DNA of 64,000 nt from Flavobacteriales bacterium (GTDB taxonomy: Bacteria > Bacteroidota > Bacteroidia > Flavobacteriales_F > PHOS-HE28), in the NCBI GenBank assembly GCA_016716605.1, contig JADJWA010000001.1, forward strand, positions 558,001-622,000, in the 5' to 3' direction. Positions 37,401 through 46,400 of the stretch are shown here, piece after piece; position 1 is the first letter of the stretch, and each line of letters opens with the position of its first letter. A model generated the notes under the pieces. The model searched no databases. It saw only the letters and a program-made list of their open reading frames with translations, and was not told the DNA's origin. Both the position numbers and the translations under genes were made by a program.

Positions 37401-39494
37401 TGGACCGCACCCGGTGGCGGTGCTTCCAGCGGCCTCTTCACGCCCGGAACGAATGCACCGGGCGACTACACCTACACGGTGAATGGCATCGCTCCTTGTC
37501 CATCAGCATCGGCCGCGATCACCGTGAATGTGCTCGCGAACGCGGATGCCGGCCTCGATGGCGAAACGACGCTTTGCGGGAACAACGCGCCAATCGACCT
37601 CTTCGACCTTCTCGGCGGAAGCCCGGACGCAGGAGGCTCTTGGTTCGCGCCGGATGGAAGCCCGGCCCCAGGCAACTTCGATCCAAGCACCCAGCCTGCG
37701 GGCGCGTACAGCTACATCCTCTTCGTGCCTGCGCCCTGCGAGAACGACACGAGTGAAGTGATCATGAACGTGGTGGCACCGGTGAGCGCCGGAAGCGACG
37801 GCAGCGCAACGCTGTGCTCCGATGATGCACCCGTCGCCCTCTTCAACCTGTTGAACGGAACGCCGGACGCTGGTGGCGATTGGACCGCGCCCAATGGCAC
37901 GCCCACGGAGAGCACCTTCGATCCGGCGATCGACGCGCCCGGCGCATACGTGTACACCGTGCAAGCCACAGCACCCTGCCTGGACCAGAGCGCCACGGTC
38001 AACATGGCGGTGAACCCCTTGCCCGATGCCGGAACCAACGGCAGCATCACGCTGTGCCCCGAGGCGGCGCCCATCCAGCTCTTCACGCTCCTTGGCGGCA
38101 CGCCCATGCCCGGCGGCACGTGGACCGGACCCGGCGGCCAAGCGAGCAATGGCATCTTCGACCCTGCGACAAGCGCGCAAGGCGTTTACACCTACACGGT
38201 CCTCGGCCTGTCGCCCTGCCCCAATGCCTCTGCGAGCTCAACGGCCACGGTATTCTTCATCGCGCCGCCCAACGCAGGGCCCGATGCAGTGAGCTGCACG
38301 CTCGAATACACACTGAACGCCACGGGCAGTTGGGCAAGCGGCTCGTGGAGCGGCCCGGCCGGCATCACCTTCAGCGATCCCGGTTCGCCGACGAGCACCG
38401 TGACCGCGATCGCCGGCGGCCCATACACGCTAACCTGGAGCGTGCTCTCCAATGATGGCTGCGCCACGCAGGATCAGGTGACGATCATCTTCACGGATGC
38501 GATCGTTCCCGTAGTCGCCTTGACAGACGCCATCTGCAACGGCGTTTGCGATGGAACGGCAAGCGTATCCGCAACGGGCGGCAACGGTGCATACGACTAC
38601 GCTTGGTCAGGCTCCATCGCGGGCAATTCGCCCAGTGCAACGGGCATCTGCGCTGGCGAATACACCGTGACCGTCCTCGACGAGAACGGATGCTTCACCA
38701 TCGTTCCGTTCAGCATCGATGAACCGGAACCGCTTGTGATCGACACGATCCTCGTCACCGACGAGACCTGCCCCGGCGCTTGCGACGGCAGCATCACCGT
38801 GGTCGATCCAGAAGGTGCGCTCTTCAGCTTGAACGGCGGCGCATTCGGCTCCGGCAACGTGTTCACCGGACTCTGCCCCGGGCAATATGTGGTGCTGATG
38901 CAGGATGCGAACGGCTGCTCGGCAACCGGCATGGCCACGATCACGCGTCCGGCACCCGTTGTGGCCGACTTCGACTTCGCGCCAGAGACGCTTTTCGTAG
39001 GCTCATCAACCGCGGACTTCACGAACACCTCCACGCCGAATGCGGTGAGCTTCTCTTGGGATTTCGGAGGCGTGGGAAGCAGCACAGCCACCTCACCATC
39101 GTTCACCTTCCCCGGCGGACTAGGGGATACGTACATGGTCTGCCTCACCGCCTACGATGCCAACGGCTGCGCCGACACGCATTGCGAGCCGGTCGAGGTG
39201 CTCGACGCGCTCGTGGTCTGGGTGCCCAACGCCGTCACTCCGAATGGCGACGGCGAGAACGACACGTTCATGCCCATCTTCAACCTTCCGCAGCTCGTGA
39301 AGGACTACGAGTTCATGATCTTCGACCGATGGGGATTGCTGCTCACCCGGAGTGAACAGGTGCATGCGCCCTGGAGCGGCGATTACCAAGGCGAAGTGGT
39401 GCAGGAGGATGTGTATGTGTGGAAGATGAAGTTCAAGAACAAGCTCACCAACGAGCTGACCGAAAGGGTCGGGCATGTGACGGTGCTGAAGTAG
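33171..39494 (+). CDS. Giant T9SS type B repeat adhesin 3, 3' part (continuation after frameshift)
   Basis: Continuation of the adhesin in the +1 frame relative to the 5' part, in register from GCG at 33171. It carries the remaining 79-residue repeats (the block of near-identical copies to 34451, two divergent units, four 158-residue pairs from 34929 to 36824, and six divergent units to about 38270). Then come SprB-type modules (DAICNGVCDGTASVSATGG), a PKD domain (VSFSWDFGGVGSST) and the type B sorting domain (PNAVTPNGDGENDTF ... IFDRWGLLLT). It has no signal peptide or start of its own, so it can only be exported if fused to the 5' part; the frame open upstream to 33129 is a shadow of the repeat. 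Confidence 0.88.
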   Translation, partial: ATMSAGVYTYTVTGTAPCPDESATVTVTINAPPDPGTDGAITLCSSDAAASLFAQLGGTPDAGGTWSGPSPVIGGMIDPATMSAGVYTYTVTGTAPCPDESATVTVTINAPPDPGTDGAITLCSSDAPASLFAQLGGTPDAGGTWSGPSPVVGGMIDPATMSAGVYTYTVTGTAPCPDESATVTVTINAPPDPGTDGAITLCSSDAAASLFAQLGGTPDAGGTWSGPSPVIGGMIDPATMSAGVYTYTVTGTAPCPDESATVTVTINAPPDPGTDGAITLCSSDAAASLFAQLGETPDAGGTWSGPSPVVGGMIDPATMLAGVYTYTVTGTAPCPDESATVTVTINAPPDPGTDGAITLCSSDAPASLFAQLGGTPDAGGSWSGPSPVVGGMIDPATMSAGVYTYTVAGAAPCIDAASTVTVTINIPPNAGGDGGITVCEIDAAFDMFGLLNGAPQGGGAWSFNAAAHSGTFTPGIDASGVYSYTVNGASPCPADIALVTVTVNTMPDAGINGGLTLCSSSPATALITGLNGTPDLGGSWTAPGGGASTGSFTPGVDAVGLYSYTVNGTAPCPSVSATVNVSVATNPNAGTPGSATLCATDASLLLFSELGGSPDAGGAWSGPSPAVGGVYDPATMNPGVYTYTITVPPPCVNASSTVTITEIAPPNAGTDGAITLCISSPPASLFAALGGGAQAGGTWSGPSPVAGGMFNPATMNAGVYTYTVNGTAPCPDDQSQVTVNVVAAPDAGTPGSATLCATDAAIDLFAELGGTPDLGGAWSGPSPVVGGVYDPASMNPGVYSYTITVPPPCVNASSTVTITEIAPPNAGTDGTLTLCISSPAASLFTQLGGGAQAGGTWSGPSPVAGGMFNPATMSAGVYTYTVIGTAPCPDDQSQVTVNVVAAPDAGTPGSATLCATDAAIDLFAELGGTPDLGGAWSGPSPVVSGLYDPASMDPGVYTYTIIVPPPCVNASSTVTITEIAPPNAGTDGTLTLCISSPPASLFAALGGGAHAGGTWSGPSPVAGGMYNPATMNAGVYTYTVNGTAPCPDDQSQVTVNVVAAPDAGTPGSATLCATDASIDLFAELGGTPDLGGAWSGPSPVVGGLYDPASMDPGVYTYTITVPPPCVNASSTVTITEIAPPNAGTDGTLTLCISSPATSLFAQLGGGAQAGGTWSGPSPVAGGMYNPATMNAGVYTYTVNGTAPCPDDQSQVTVTVVDEPYAGGPGFLSICGSDAPDELFSYLEGSPDQGGQWTTPGGASFDGLFDPGTMSGGVYTYTITVPPPCASVSQTVTVDVIAPPDAGFDGTLTLCISNAPMLLLPSLGGSPDAGGAWTSSNGDPFSGTFDPATDAPDAYTYTVQGSAPCPADAATVTVAVTQMPNPGMPDIINLCVVGDPVDLFPVLGAADPGGTWTAPGGGASSGLFTPGTNAPGDYTYTVNGIAPCPSASAAITVNVLANADAGLDGETTLCGNNAPIDLFDLLGGSPDAGGSWFAPDGSPAPGNFDPSTQPAGAYSYILFVPAPCENDTSEVIMNVVAPVSAGSDGSATLCSDDAPVALFNLLNGTPDAGGDWTAPNGTPTESTFDPAIDAPGAYVYTVQATAPCLDQSATVNMAVNPLPDAGTNGSITLCPEAAPIQLFTLLGGTPMPGGTWTGPGGQASNGIFDPATSAQGVYTYTVLGLSPCPNASASSTATVFFIAPPNAGPDAVSCTLEYTLNATGSWASGSWSGPAGITFSDPGSPTSTVTAIAGGPYTLTWSVLSNDGCATQDQVTIIFTDAIVPVVALTDAICNGVCDGTASVSATGGNGAYDYAWSGSIAGNSPSATGICAGEYTVTVLDENGCFTIVPFSIDEPEPLVIDTILVTDETCPGACDGSITVVDPEGALFSLNGGAFGSGNVFTGLCPGQYVVLMQDANGCSATGMATITRPAPVVADFDFAPETLFVGSSTADFTNTSTPNAVSFSWDFGGVGSSTATSPSFTFPGGLGDTYMVCLTAYDANGCADTHCEPVEVLDALVVWVPNAVTPNGDGENDTFMPIFNLPQLVKDYEFMIFDRWGLLLTRSEQVHAPWSGDYQGEVVQEDVYVWKMKFKNKLTNELTERVGHVTVLK
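34929..36824 (+). repeat. Four copies of a 474-base higher-order repeat
   Basis: Each 158-residue copy is a pair of 79-residue units: a 'PDAGTPGSATLCATDA' type ending in 'ITVPPPCVNASSTVTITEIA', and a 'PNAGTDGxLTLCISSP' type ending in 'TAPCPDDQSQVTVNVVA'. Boundaries recur at 34929, 35403, 35877 and 36351. Confidence 0.9.
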
Positions 39495-39525
39495 AAGACC
39501 AGATTTCCCGCATCCCACGAGAAGA

Positions 39526-39558
39526 GCGAAGGCCCCAGAGAAACTCTGGGGCCTTCGC
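39526..39558. terminator. Bidirectional terminator between adhesin 3 and gyrB
   Basis: GCGAAGGCCCCAGAG (39526-39540) pairs perfectly with CTCTGGGGCCTTCGC (39544-39558) around AAA, between two convergent genes. Confidence 0.85.
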
Positions 39559-39577
39559 TTTGACGGGGTGGGTCGAG

Positions 39578-41569
39578 CTACACGTCCAGCTTCGCGTAGA
39601 TCGCGTTCTTCTCGATGAACTCGCGGCGGGGAGGCACTTCATCGCCCATGAGCATGCTGAAGACGCGGTCGGCCTCGGCGCCGTTCTCGATGGTCACCTG
39701 ACGAAGGGTCCGGCGCGTGGGGTCCATGGTGGTCTCCCATAGCTGCTCGGCGTTCATCTCACCCAGGCCCTTGTAGCGCTGCACATGCACGCTGGCGTCC
39801 TTGTTGCCGCGCTTCATGGCCTCGATCACCGCATCGCGCTCATTCTCATTCCAGCAGTACACCTGCTCCTTGCCCTTCTTCACCTGATAGAGCGGCGGGG
39901 TGGCGATGTAGAGGTGGCCGCCTTCGATCAGCGCCTGCATGTGACGGAAGAAGAAGGTCATGATCAGCGTCTGGATGTGGCTGCCGTCCACGTCCGCGTC
40001 GCACATGATCACGATCTTGTGGTAGCGCAATTTGGTCATGTTCAGCGCCTTGCTGTCCTCTTCGGTGCCGATGTGCACGCCGAGCGCGGTGTAGATGTTC
40101 CGGATCTCCTCGTTGTCGAGGATCTTGTGCTGCATGGCCTTCTCCACATTGAGGATCTTGCCGCGCAGGGGCAGGATGGCCTGGAACTCGCGGTTGCGGC
40201 CCTGCTTGGCGGTGCCGCCCGCTGAATCGCCCTCCACCAGGAAGAGCTCACTGGCGCCGGCATCCTTGCTCTGGCAATCGGCCAGCTTGCCGGGCAGGCC
40301 GCCGCCGCTGAAGGCACCCTTGCGCTGCACCAGTTCGCGCGCCTTGCGTGCGGCATGGCGCGCGGTGGCGGCCAGGATCACCTTCTCCACGATCTGCTTG
40401 GCGTCGCGCGGGTGCTCCTCGAGGTAATTCTCGAGCATCTCGCTCACGGCGATGTCCACTGCGCCCATCACCTCATTGTTGCCCAGCTTGGTCTTGGTCT
40501 GCCCCTCGAACTGGGGCTCCTGCACCTTCACGCTGATCACGGCGGTGAGCCCCTCGCGGAAGTCGTCGCCGCTTATCTCGAACTTGAGCTTCTGCGTGGC
40601 GCCGCTGTTGTCGGCGTACTTCTTCAGCGTACGGGTGAGGCCGCGCCGGAAACCGGCCAGGTGCGTTCCGCCTTCGTGCGTGTTGATGTTGTTCACGTAC
40701 GAGTGCAGGTTCTCGTTATAGCTGTCATTGTACACCATGGCGATCTCCACCGGGATGCCCTGCTTCTCGCCCTCCATGTAGATCACATCCTCGATCAGCG
40801 GCATGCGCGTGCCATCGAGGTACTTCACGAACTCCACCAGGCCAAGGTCACTGTAGTACTCTTCGCTCACGAAGCTGCCGTCGGCGCCGGTGCGGCGCTC
40901 GTCGGTGAGCCTGAGGCGGATGCCCTTGTTGAGGAAGGCGAGCTCGCGCAGGCGTGCGGCAAGGGTGTCGAAGTTGTACTCGCCCACCTGGAAGATGCTC
41001 AGGTCGGGCTGGAAAGTGACGATGGTGCCACGGTAGTCGGTGGTGCCGATCTCGCGCACGGCGTATTGGGGCTTGCCCTCGCTGTACTCCTGCTCGTACT
41101 TCTTGCCGTCACGGTGCACCTCGGCCCGCAACAGGGTGCTGAGCGCGTTCACGCAGCTCACGCCCACGCCGTGCAGGCCGCCGGAGACCTTGTAGCTGTC
41201 CTTGTCGAATTTGCCTCCGGCGTGCAGCACGGTCATCACCACCTCCAAAGCACTACGACCCTCCTTGGCGTGCATGTCCACCGGGATGCCGCGGCCGTTA
41301 TCCTTCACGCGGATCCCGTTCTGGGGGGTGATGGTCACCTCCACGGTGTCGCAGTGGCCGGCCAGCGCCTCGTCGATGCTGTTATCGACCACCTCGTACA
41401 CCAAGTGGTGAAGGCCCTTCACGCCCACATCGCCGATGTACATGGCCGGGCGCTTACGCACCGCTTCGAGGCCTTCCAATACCTGTATGCTGTCGGCTGA
41501 ATAGCTCGCCGCCGCCTTCTTCTTCTCGCTCATTTCCAGGGTTGTCTCTGACATGGTTTCTATGCTCAA
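39578..41569 (-). CDS. gyrB: DNA gyrase subunit B
   Basis: GyrB is the ATPase part of the gyrase that adds negative supercoils to DNA. The 663-residue protein has the GHKL ATP-binding blocks (EVVDNSIDEALAGHCD, KDNGRGIPVDMH, VSGGLHGVGVSCVNALS), the transducer region, and the TOPRIM domain (LVEGDSAGGTAKQGR, DADVDGSHIQTLI). The YKGLGEMNAEQLWETTMDP block near the C-terminus is the GyrA-contacting region. The length fits the Bacteroidota GyrB (about 640-660), shorter than the E. coli form. The start may be 41569 or the downstream Met codons at 41554 or 41533; the -7 element at 41600-41593 fits all three. Confidence 0.97.
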   Translation of the reverse strand: MSIETMSETTLEMSEKKKAAASYSADSIQVLEGLEAVRKRPAMYIGDVGVKGLHHLVYEVVDNSIDEALAGHCDTVEVTITPQNGIRVKDNGRGIPVDMHAKEGRSALEVVMTVLHAGGKFDKDSYKVSGGLHGVGVSCVNALSTLLRAEVHRDGKKYEQEYSEGKPQYAVREIGTTDYRGTIVTFQPDLSIFQVGEYNFDTLAARLRELAFLNKGIRLRLTDERRTGADGSFVSEEYYSDLGLVEFVKYLDGTRMPLIEDVIYMEGEKQGIPVEIAMVYNDSYNENLHSYVNNINTHEGGTHLAGFRRGLTRTLKKYADNSGATQKLKFEISGDDFREGLTAVISVKVQEPQFEGQTKTKLGNNEVMGAVDIAVSEMLENYLEEHPRDAKQIVEKVILAATARHAARKARELVQRKGAFSGGGLPGKLADCQSKDAGASELFLVEGDSAGGTAKQGRNREFQAILPLRGKILNVEKAMQHKILDNEEIRNIYTALGVHIGTEEDSKALNMTKLRYHKIVIMCDADVDGSHIQTLIMTFFFRHMQALIEGGHLYIATPPLYQVKKGKEQVYCWNENERDAVIEAMKRGNKDASVHVQRYKGLGEMNAEQLWETTMDPTRRTLRQVTIENGAEADRVFSMLMGDEVPPRREFIEKNAIYAKLDV

Positions 41570-41592
41570 ATCGCCCTTTTTTCAAAGGCTCC

Positions 41593-41600
41593 CAAAGGTA
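41593..41600 (-). promoter_or_regulatory. Bacteroidota -7 promoter element of gyrB
   Basis: TACCTTTG on the minus strand matches TAnnTTTG, about 24 bases before the gyrB ATG. A -33 TTTG is not evident. Confidence 0.5.
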
Positions 41601-41774
41601 CCTTTTCACACCCGGTTAACAGGGCCGTTTTCCCAACACGGACGCGGATTCTGTTGATAATTAACGCTTGTTCAGAAGGGGGCGTTTACAGGGGGCATGG
41701 AAGCCCTTGAAACTGGTTCCTCACCTCTGCTGAAGACCAGCTTCTCCGCCGATTCCTGAGCCCAACACGGGCGC

Positions 41775-43466
41775 TCAGAATGCGTACGTCGCCCCGAGCA
41801 TGATCAGCCCCCGCTGCGTGGGGTGGCGGTACCAGCGCTCGTATTTGCTCGCGCTGAGGTTGCTGATGTCGAGGAACATGCTCAGGCGCTTGGTGTAGCG
41901 GTACTCGGCGCCGAGGTAGAGATCGAGGAAGCCATCGAGCTGGGTGCGGGTGCTCACGGCCACCACGCTGCTGTCGGTGCTGGCCTCGGGCGCGCGGTAG
42001 GCGGTTCTTCGGCCCAGGAAAAGGGCCTCGGCCTTCAGCACGAGCTTATCGCGCAGGTTGTGGCGTGCGGCGAAGGTGATCTTGTAGGGCGGCAGGTTCC
42101 AGGGCTCGTCCTCCACGCGGGTGGCGTAGGTGTACACGTCGATCCGGGCGCTCAGGCGCGTGTCCTTGGCGGTGCTGTACGTGAGCTCACCGCTGAAGTC
42201 CATGATCTCCACTTCGTCGTACACCACATCCATGCGGTCGCCGAAGGGCGTATTGGGCGTGTTGATGTACAAGGGCATGTCGTCAAGCGAGCTGAAACTC
42301 GCGCGGACATCGAAACCGATGTGGTTGCCGAAGCTGCCGCGAAGGCCTCCATACGCATCGAACAGCTTGCTGGTGTTGCGCTGCCGCGGAGCGGGGTTGA
42401 GCCAGGGGTTCTCGCGCGTGAGGCTGCGGAAGCTGTTCCGCCGGCGCTCTCCATCGAGGCCCACGTAGGGCACCAGGATATTGTCGAAGAGCGCGTAGTG
42501 CGCGTAGGCCTGCGGGAAGAAGTGGAAGGTGGTCTCACCGAGCGCATCGAGGTAGAGGCCCACGCCGGCGCGCACGAAGTACTTGCGGCCCACGGTGCGC
42601 ACGCTGGGCAAGAGGCCGATGAGCGTGCCGTTCTGCCTGAACTCCGATGAGTCGGGCGAGACCCTTCCGCGGAAGGCGTTGTTGTCAATCAGCAGCGTGG
42701 CGTGGTAGTACTCGGTCTTCTCCTGCTTTCCGGCTTCCGCCACCACCCGGATGTTGGTCTCGCGGCTGCCGCTGAAATTGCTGTACGTGTGCGCCTCGAG
42801 GCCGACATCGTGCGCGATGCGGCTGCTGTCCTCATAGAGGCTGCGCACGCGCGCGGCGAAGCCGATGTCGTTGTAGAACTGCTTCAGGCGGTCCTTGTCG
42901 CCTCCGAGCAGGCTGAGCGAATCCTCAAGCTTGTCGTTGCTCGGGTAGCCGTAGTAGCTGATGCGGCGCCGGTCGTACATCAGCCTGCCGCTGGCCTCGT
43001 TCTTCTGGATGATGTGGCGGTAGAAGGCATCGATGCTGTTGTTGCTGTATCGGCTCGGACCCACATCGTCGAGGCCGCCGTTGCTGCTCATGTGCTTCAG
43101 GTGGAAGCCGTAGCCATTCTTGCGCGAGCGGCCCTGGTTGAAGTAGAGCTCGCCGATGGGCGTGTTGTACAAACCGTAACCGGCCTTCACGAAGCCTTTG
43201 TAGAGCCGTGCCTGCGCCTTCTCCACGTTGAGCTTGGCGGCGGCCAGGCTGTCGGCGCGCGGCGCGATATCGGCCTTGGCCGGCAACAGGTTATAGCTCA
43301 CGGGCAGGGTGGGCAGGATGGTGTCGATGCCCTCGGGCCGCAGATCGATCTTCTGCGCATCGATGAGCGTGGGGTTCCAGATGCCTTGGATCACGTACTG
43401 GCCTTCGTTCTGGGCGAGGAGCGCGAACGGCAGCAGGACGACGAGGAAGGAGATGATGCGCTTCAT
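41775..43466 (-). CDS. Outer-membrane beta-barrel protein of TonB-receptor-like type, function unknown
   Basis: This 563-residue protein has a signal peptide (MKRIISFLVVLLPFALLAQ), a helical/charged region (about 60-95, DSLAAAKLNVEKAQARLY) and then alternating aromatic beta strands (FVKAGYGLYNTPIGELYF, GYGFHLKHMSSNGG, AYGGLRGSFGNHIGFDVRASF) that end in a strand with a terminal Phe (LIMLGATYAF), the signature of an outer-membrane barrel. No TonB plug domain is visible, so it is not a classical receptor. It starts three bases after the stop of the TPR gene and is thus in one operon with it. A TPR-barrel pairing suggests an envelope assembly or transport role, but no specific function is supported. 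Confidence 0.75.
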   Translation of the reverse strand: MKRIISFLVVLLPFALLAQNEGQYVIQGIWNPTLIDAQKIDLRPEGIDTILPTLPVSYNLLPAKADIAPRADSLAAAKLNVEKAQARLYKGFVKAGYGLYNTPIGELYFNQGRSRKNGYGFHLKHMSSNGGLDDVGPSRYSNNSIDAFYRHIIQKNEASGRLMYDRRRISYYGYPSNDKLEDSLSLLGGDKDRLKQFYNDIGFAARVRSLYEDSSRIAHDVGLEAHTYSNFSGSRETNIRVVAEAGKQEKTEYYHATLLIDNNAFRGRVSPDSSEFRQNGTLIGLLPSVRTVGRKYFVRAGVGLYLDALGETTFHFFPQAYAHYALFDNILVPYVGLDGERRRNSFRSLTRENPWLNPAPRQRNTSKLFDAYGGLRGSFGNHIGFDVRASFSSLDDMPLYINTPNTPFGDRMDVVYDEVEIMDFSGELTYSTAKDTRLSARIDVYTYATRVEDEPWNLPPYKITFAARHNLRDKLVLKAEALFLGRRTAYRAPEASTDSSVVAVSTRTQLDGFLDLYLGAEYRYTKRLSMFLDISNLSASKYERWYRHPTQRGLIMLGATYAF

Positions 43467-43469
43467 GGG

Positions 43470-46400
43470 TTATTGGCCGTTGCCGCCAGGCATGGGAATG
43501 ATGACGTCGTCTGAGCCTCCGGGCACGAGCTGGTCGCGTGGCGCCTGACTGGCATTGATGGCATCGAGACGCTGGCGCGCCTCAGCCACCAGTTCCGGCT
43601 CGCGGCAATTGTCGATCACGCTCTGCAAGGTGGCCCGCGCCTGGAAGATGTCGTTGAGCTGCACGTACACATCGCCGAGCAGGATGAAGGCCTTCGCCTT
43701 CCAGTAATCGTGGCTCGGGAATCTCTGCGCCAGCTCGAAGATCTCCGACTCGGCTTTGCGGTACTGGGCCTGCAGGTGGCGGATGTAGGCCATGTTGTAC
43801 TTGGCCTCAGCGCCGCGCGCGGTGGTGCTTCCGGTGGCCACGGCCTTGAACTTCGTGTAAGCCGCGTCGAGCTCGCCCTTGTCAGCCAGATTGCGGGCGA
43901 TGAGGATGTTGGCCTCGCTCTTGAGGTCGGCGTTCGATTGCTCGTTGGCCACGACCTTCTCCGCTGCGGCCCCGGCCTCAGGGATGCGGCCCAGCTCGCG
44001 CAGGCAGCGCATCTGGCCCACTTGCGCCACCAGCGTGTTCTGCGGCGATGCCGCGATGGGCTCGAGGCGCCTGAAGTGATCCAGCGCGCCTTCCCAGCGC
44101 TCGTCGCGGAAGTTGATGTCGGCTGCCATGGCCGTTGCGCTCTCCATGAATTGCACGCCGTCGCGGCGGATCACCTCTTCCAGGTCTGGCAGGGCCTGCT
44201 CGTAGCTGCCTGCGCGGTAGTGGCAATCGCCGCGGTAGTACAGCGCATTGAGCACGTAGCCGCCGTTCGGGTACTTGCTGATGTAGTCGCCGAAGGCGCC
44301 GATGGCCTGCGGGCACTTCTCCTCGAAGTAGAGCTTCTCCGCGCTCTGGTAGTACTTCTCGTCGAACTCCAAAGTGCCGGGGTCAACCCATTTCAGCGAG
44401 CGCACATAGGCCTCGTACTCGCTCACGCGTCCCAGCTCCACATAGATGTTCTCCAGGCCGGCCAGGGCCTCGCGCGCGCCGTCCATCGTCGGGTACTTCT
44501 CCACCACGGCCTTGAAGCCGGAGATGGCCTCCTCGGTGCGGCCCTGGCGCTTGTGGATGAGCGCGCTCTGCAGCATGGACTGCCGCACGAGCGGGCTGTT
44601 CGGGTGGACGTTGGTCACCTGGGTGTAATAGCTCAGCGCCTCGCTGTCGCCGCCCTGCACGATGTAGGTCTCACCCAGCTGGAACTTGGCATCGGCGGCG
44701 TAGCGCGAGTTGGGGAGCTCCGCGAGCAGCGCCTTCAGCGTGGCGATCTTCTCCGGATAGCGGCGCAGCAGTCCCTGGCACACGCCTTTCTGGTACATCG
44801 CGTAGTCGCGGTCAGGCGATCCGGTGCGCATGGCATCGTCGTACCACTTCACGGCCTGCTCGTTGTCCTTCAGCACGAAGTAGCAATCGCCGGTGCGCAG
44901 CATGGCATCCGCGCGCTGCCTCGCCTCCCCTTTCTTGCTCAGCACATAGCGGCGGAAGGCCACGGTGGCCTCGGTGTAATCCTTCTGCTTCAGGTAGGCG
45001 TAGCCCATGCCATAGCCGGCCTGCTCATACAGGTCGGTGCTGTACGCGCCGGGTGAATTGCGCAGGTCGTCGTACTTCTGGAGCGCTGCCGTGAGGTCGC
45101 CCTTGCCGTAATGGCTCTCGGCCATCCAGAAGTGCGCGCGCGCATTGGTGCCCTGGTTCACCGGGTACTTCAGCGCCCGTTCGAAGAAGAGCGCAGCATC
45201 GCTGTACTTGCGGCCCTCGTACAACTCCACCCCGCGGTTGTACGCCAGCTTCTGGTAAGCCTCTTTCAAGCGCAGGTCCTTGTTCTGGATCTCATCGAGC
45301 GAGGCGAGCGCGTCCTCGTAGTTGCGCGTCTTCAGGTAGACGTTCAGCAGGAATTCATAGGCCTCGTCGCGGCGCGGCGTGTTCGGATAGGCGCGCAGGT
45401 AGCTGCGGAGGGCGGTGATGGCCTCGTGGTAGGGGTCGAAGCTGAGCTCGTAGGCCAGCTTGGCGTACTGGAAGAGCGCATCCTCGGTCACCTGCGGGTC
45501 GCCCTTCGCCTCGCCCTCGCCCGGCTTGCCGATCTCGTAGGCCTTCTTGAACGCGTTGCGCGCGTAGTTCTTCTCATTCAGCTTCAGGTAGCAATCGGCC
45601 ATGTGGTAGCTGGCCAGCTGCGCGAGGCTGTCGTCGGCATTGGCCACGATCACGAGTTCGTTGAGGGCCTTCGGGCAATCGCCGGTCTTGTAATAAGCGT
45701 AGCCGAGGATGTAGCGGTCGCTGCGGTCAACGCCCACGCGCTGCGCGCTCTTCTGCAGGTAGGGCAATGCCTCGGCGTAGTTGCCGCGCCGGTAATTCGC
45801 CTCGCCTGCCAGCCGATTGAGCTCCGCCTGCCGCTTCACGCCCTCGGGGTCGCTCAGCAGCGGCTTCAAGTACTCGGCCAGTTCATCGTACTTGCCCTGC
45901 ACGAAGAGGATCTCCGCGATGTACACGGGCACCAGCTTGCCGAAATCCGCATTCTGCTCGAGCTTGCGGAAGCCCTGCAAAGCGGTCTCATGGTGGCCGC
46001 GCTCGTAGTGAATGTGCGAGGCGTAGTACAGCGCTGGAGCGCCGAATAGGCCTTCGCTGTCCTTCACCAGGCTGAACTCGGCGAGGGCCTTCTCGCTATT
46101 GCCGTCCTGGAAATACGCGTAGCCCCGCTTGAAGCGGTACTCCTCGGCATCGGCGGGGCTCAGGTCGGAGGCCACCACCTGCTCGCTCCAGGCGATCACG
46201 TCCTTCCAGTCCTTCTGGTTGAAGCTGTGCCGGAAGAGCTCGAGCTTGATCAAGGGCACATGCAGGTCCTCCGGGTGCTCGGTCATGAAGCGCTTGAGGC
46301 GGTAGCCGGCATCGTCGTTGAAGAGCCGAACGCTGCAAAGGGCGATGTAGAACTCCGCTTCGGTGCGGCGCGGGTCGTGCAGGTCCGTGATGCGGTCGGC

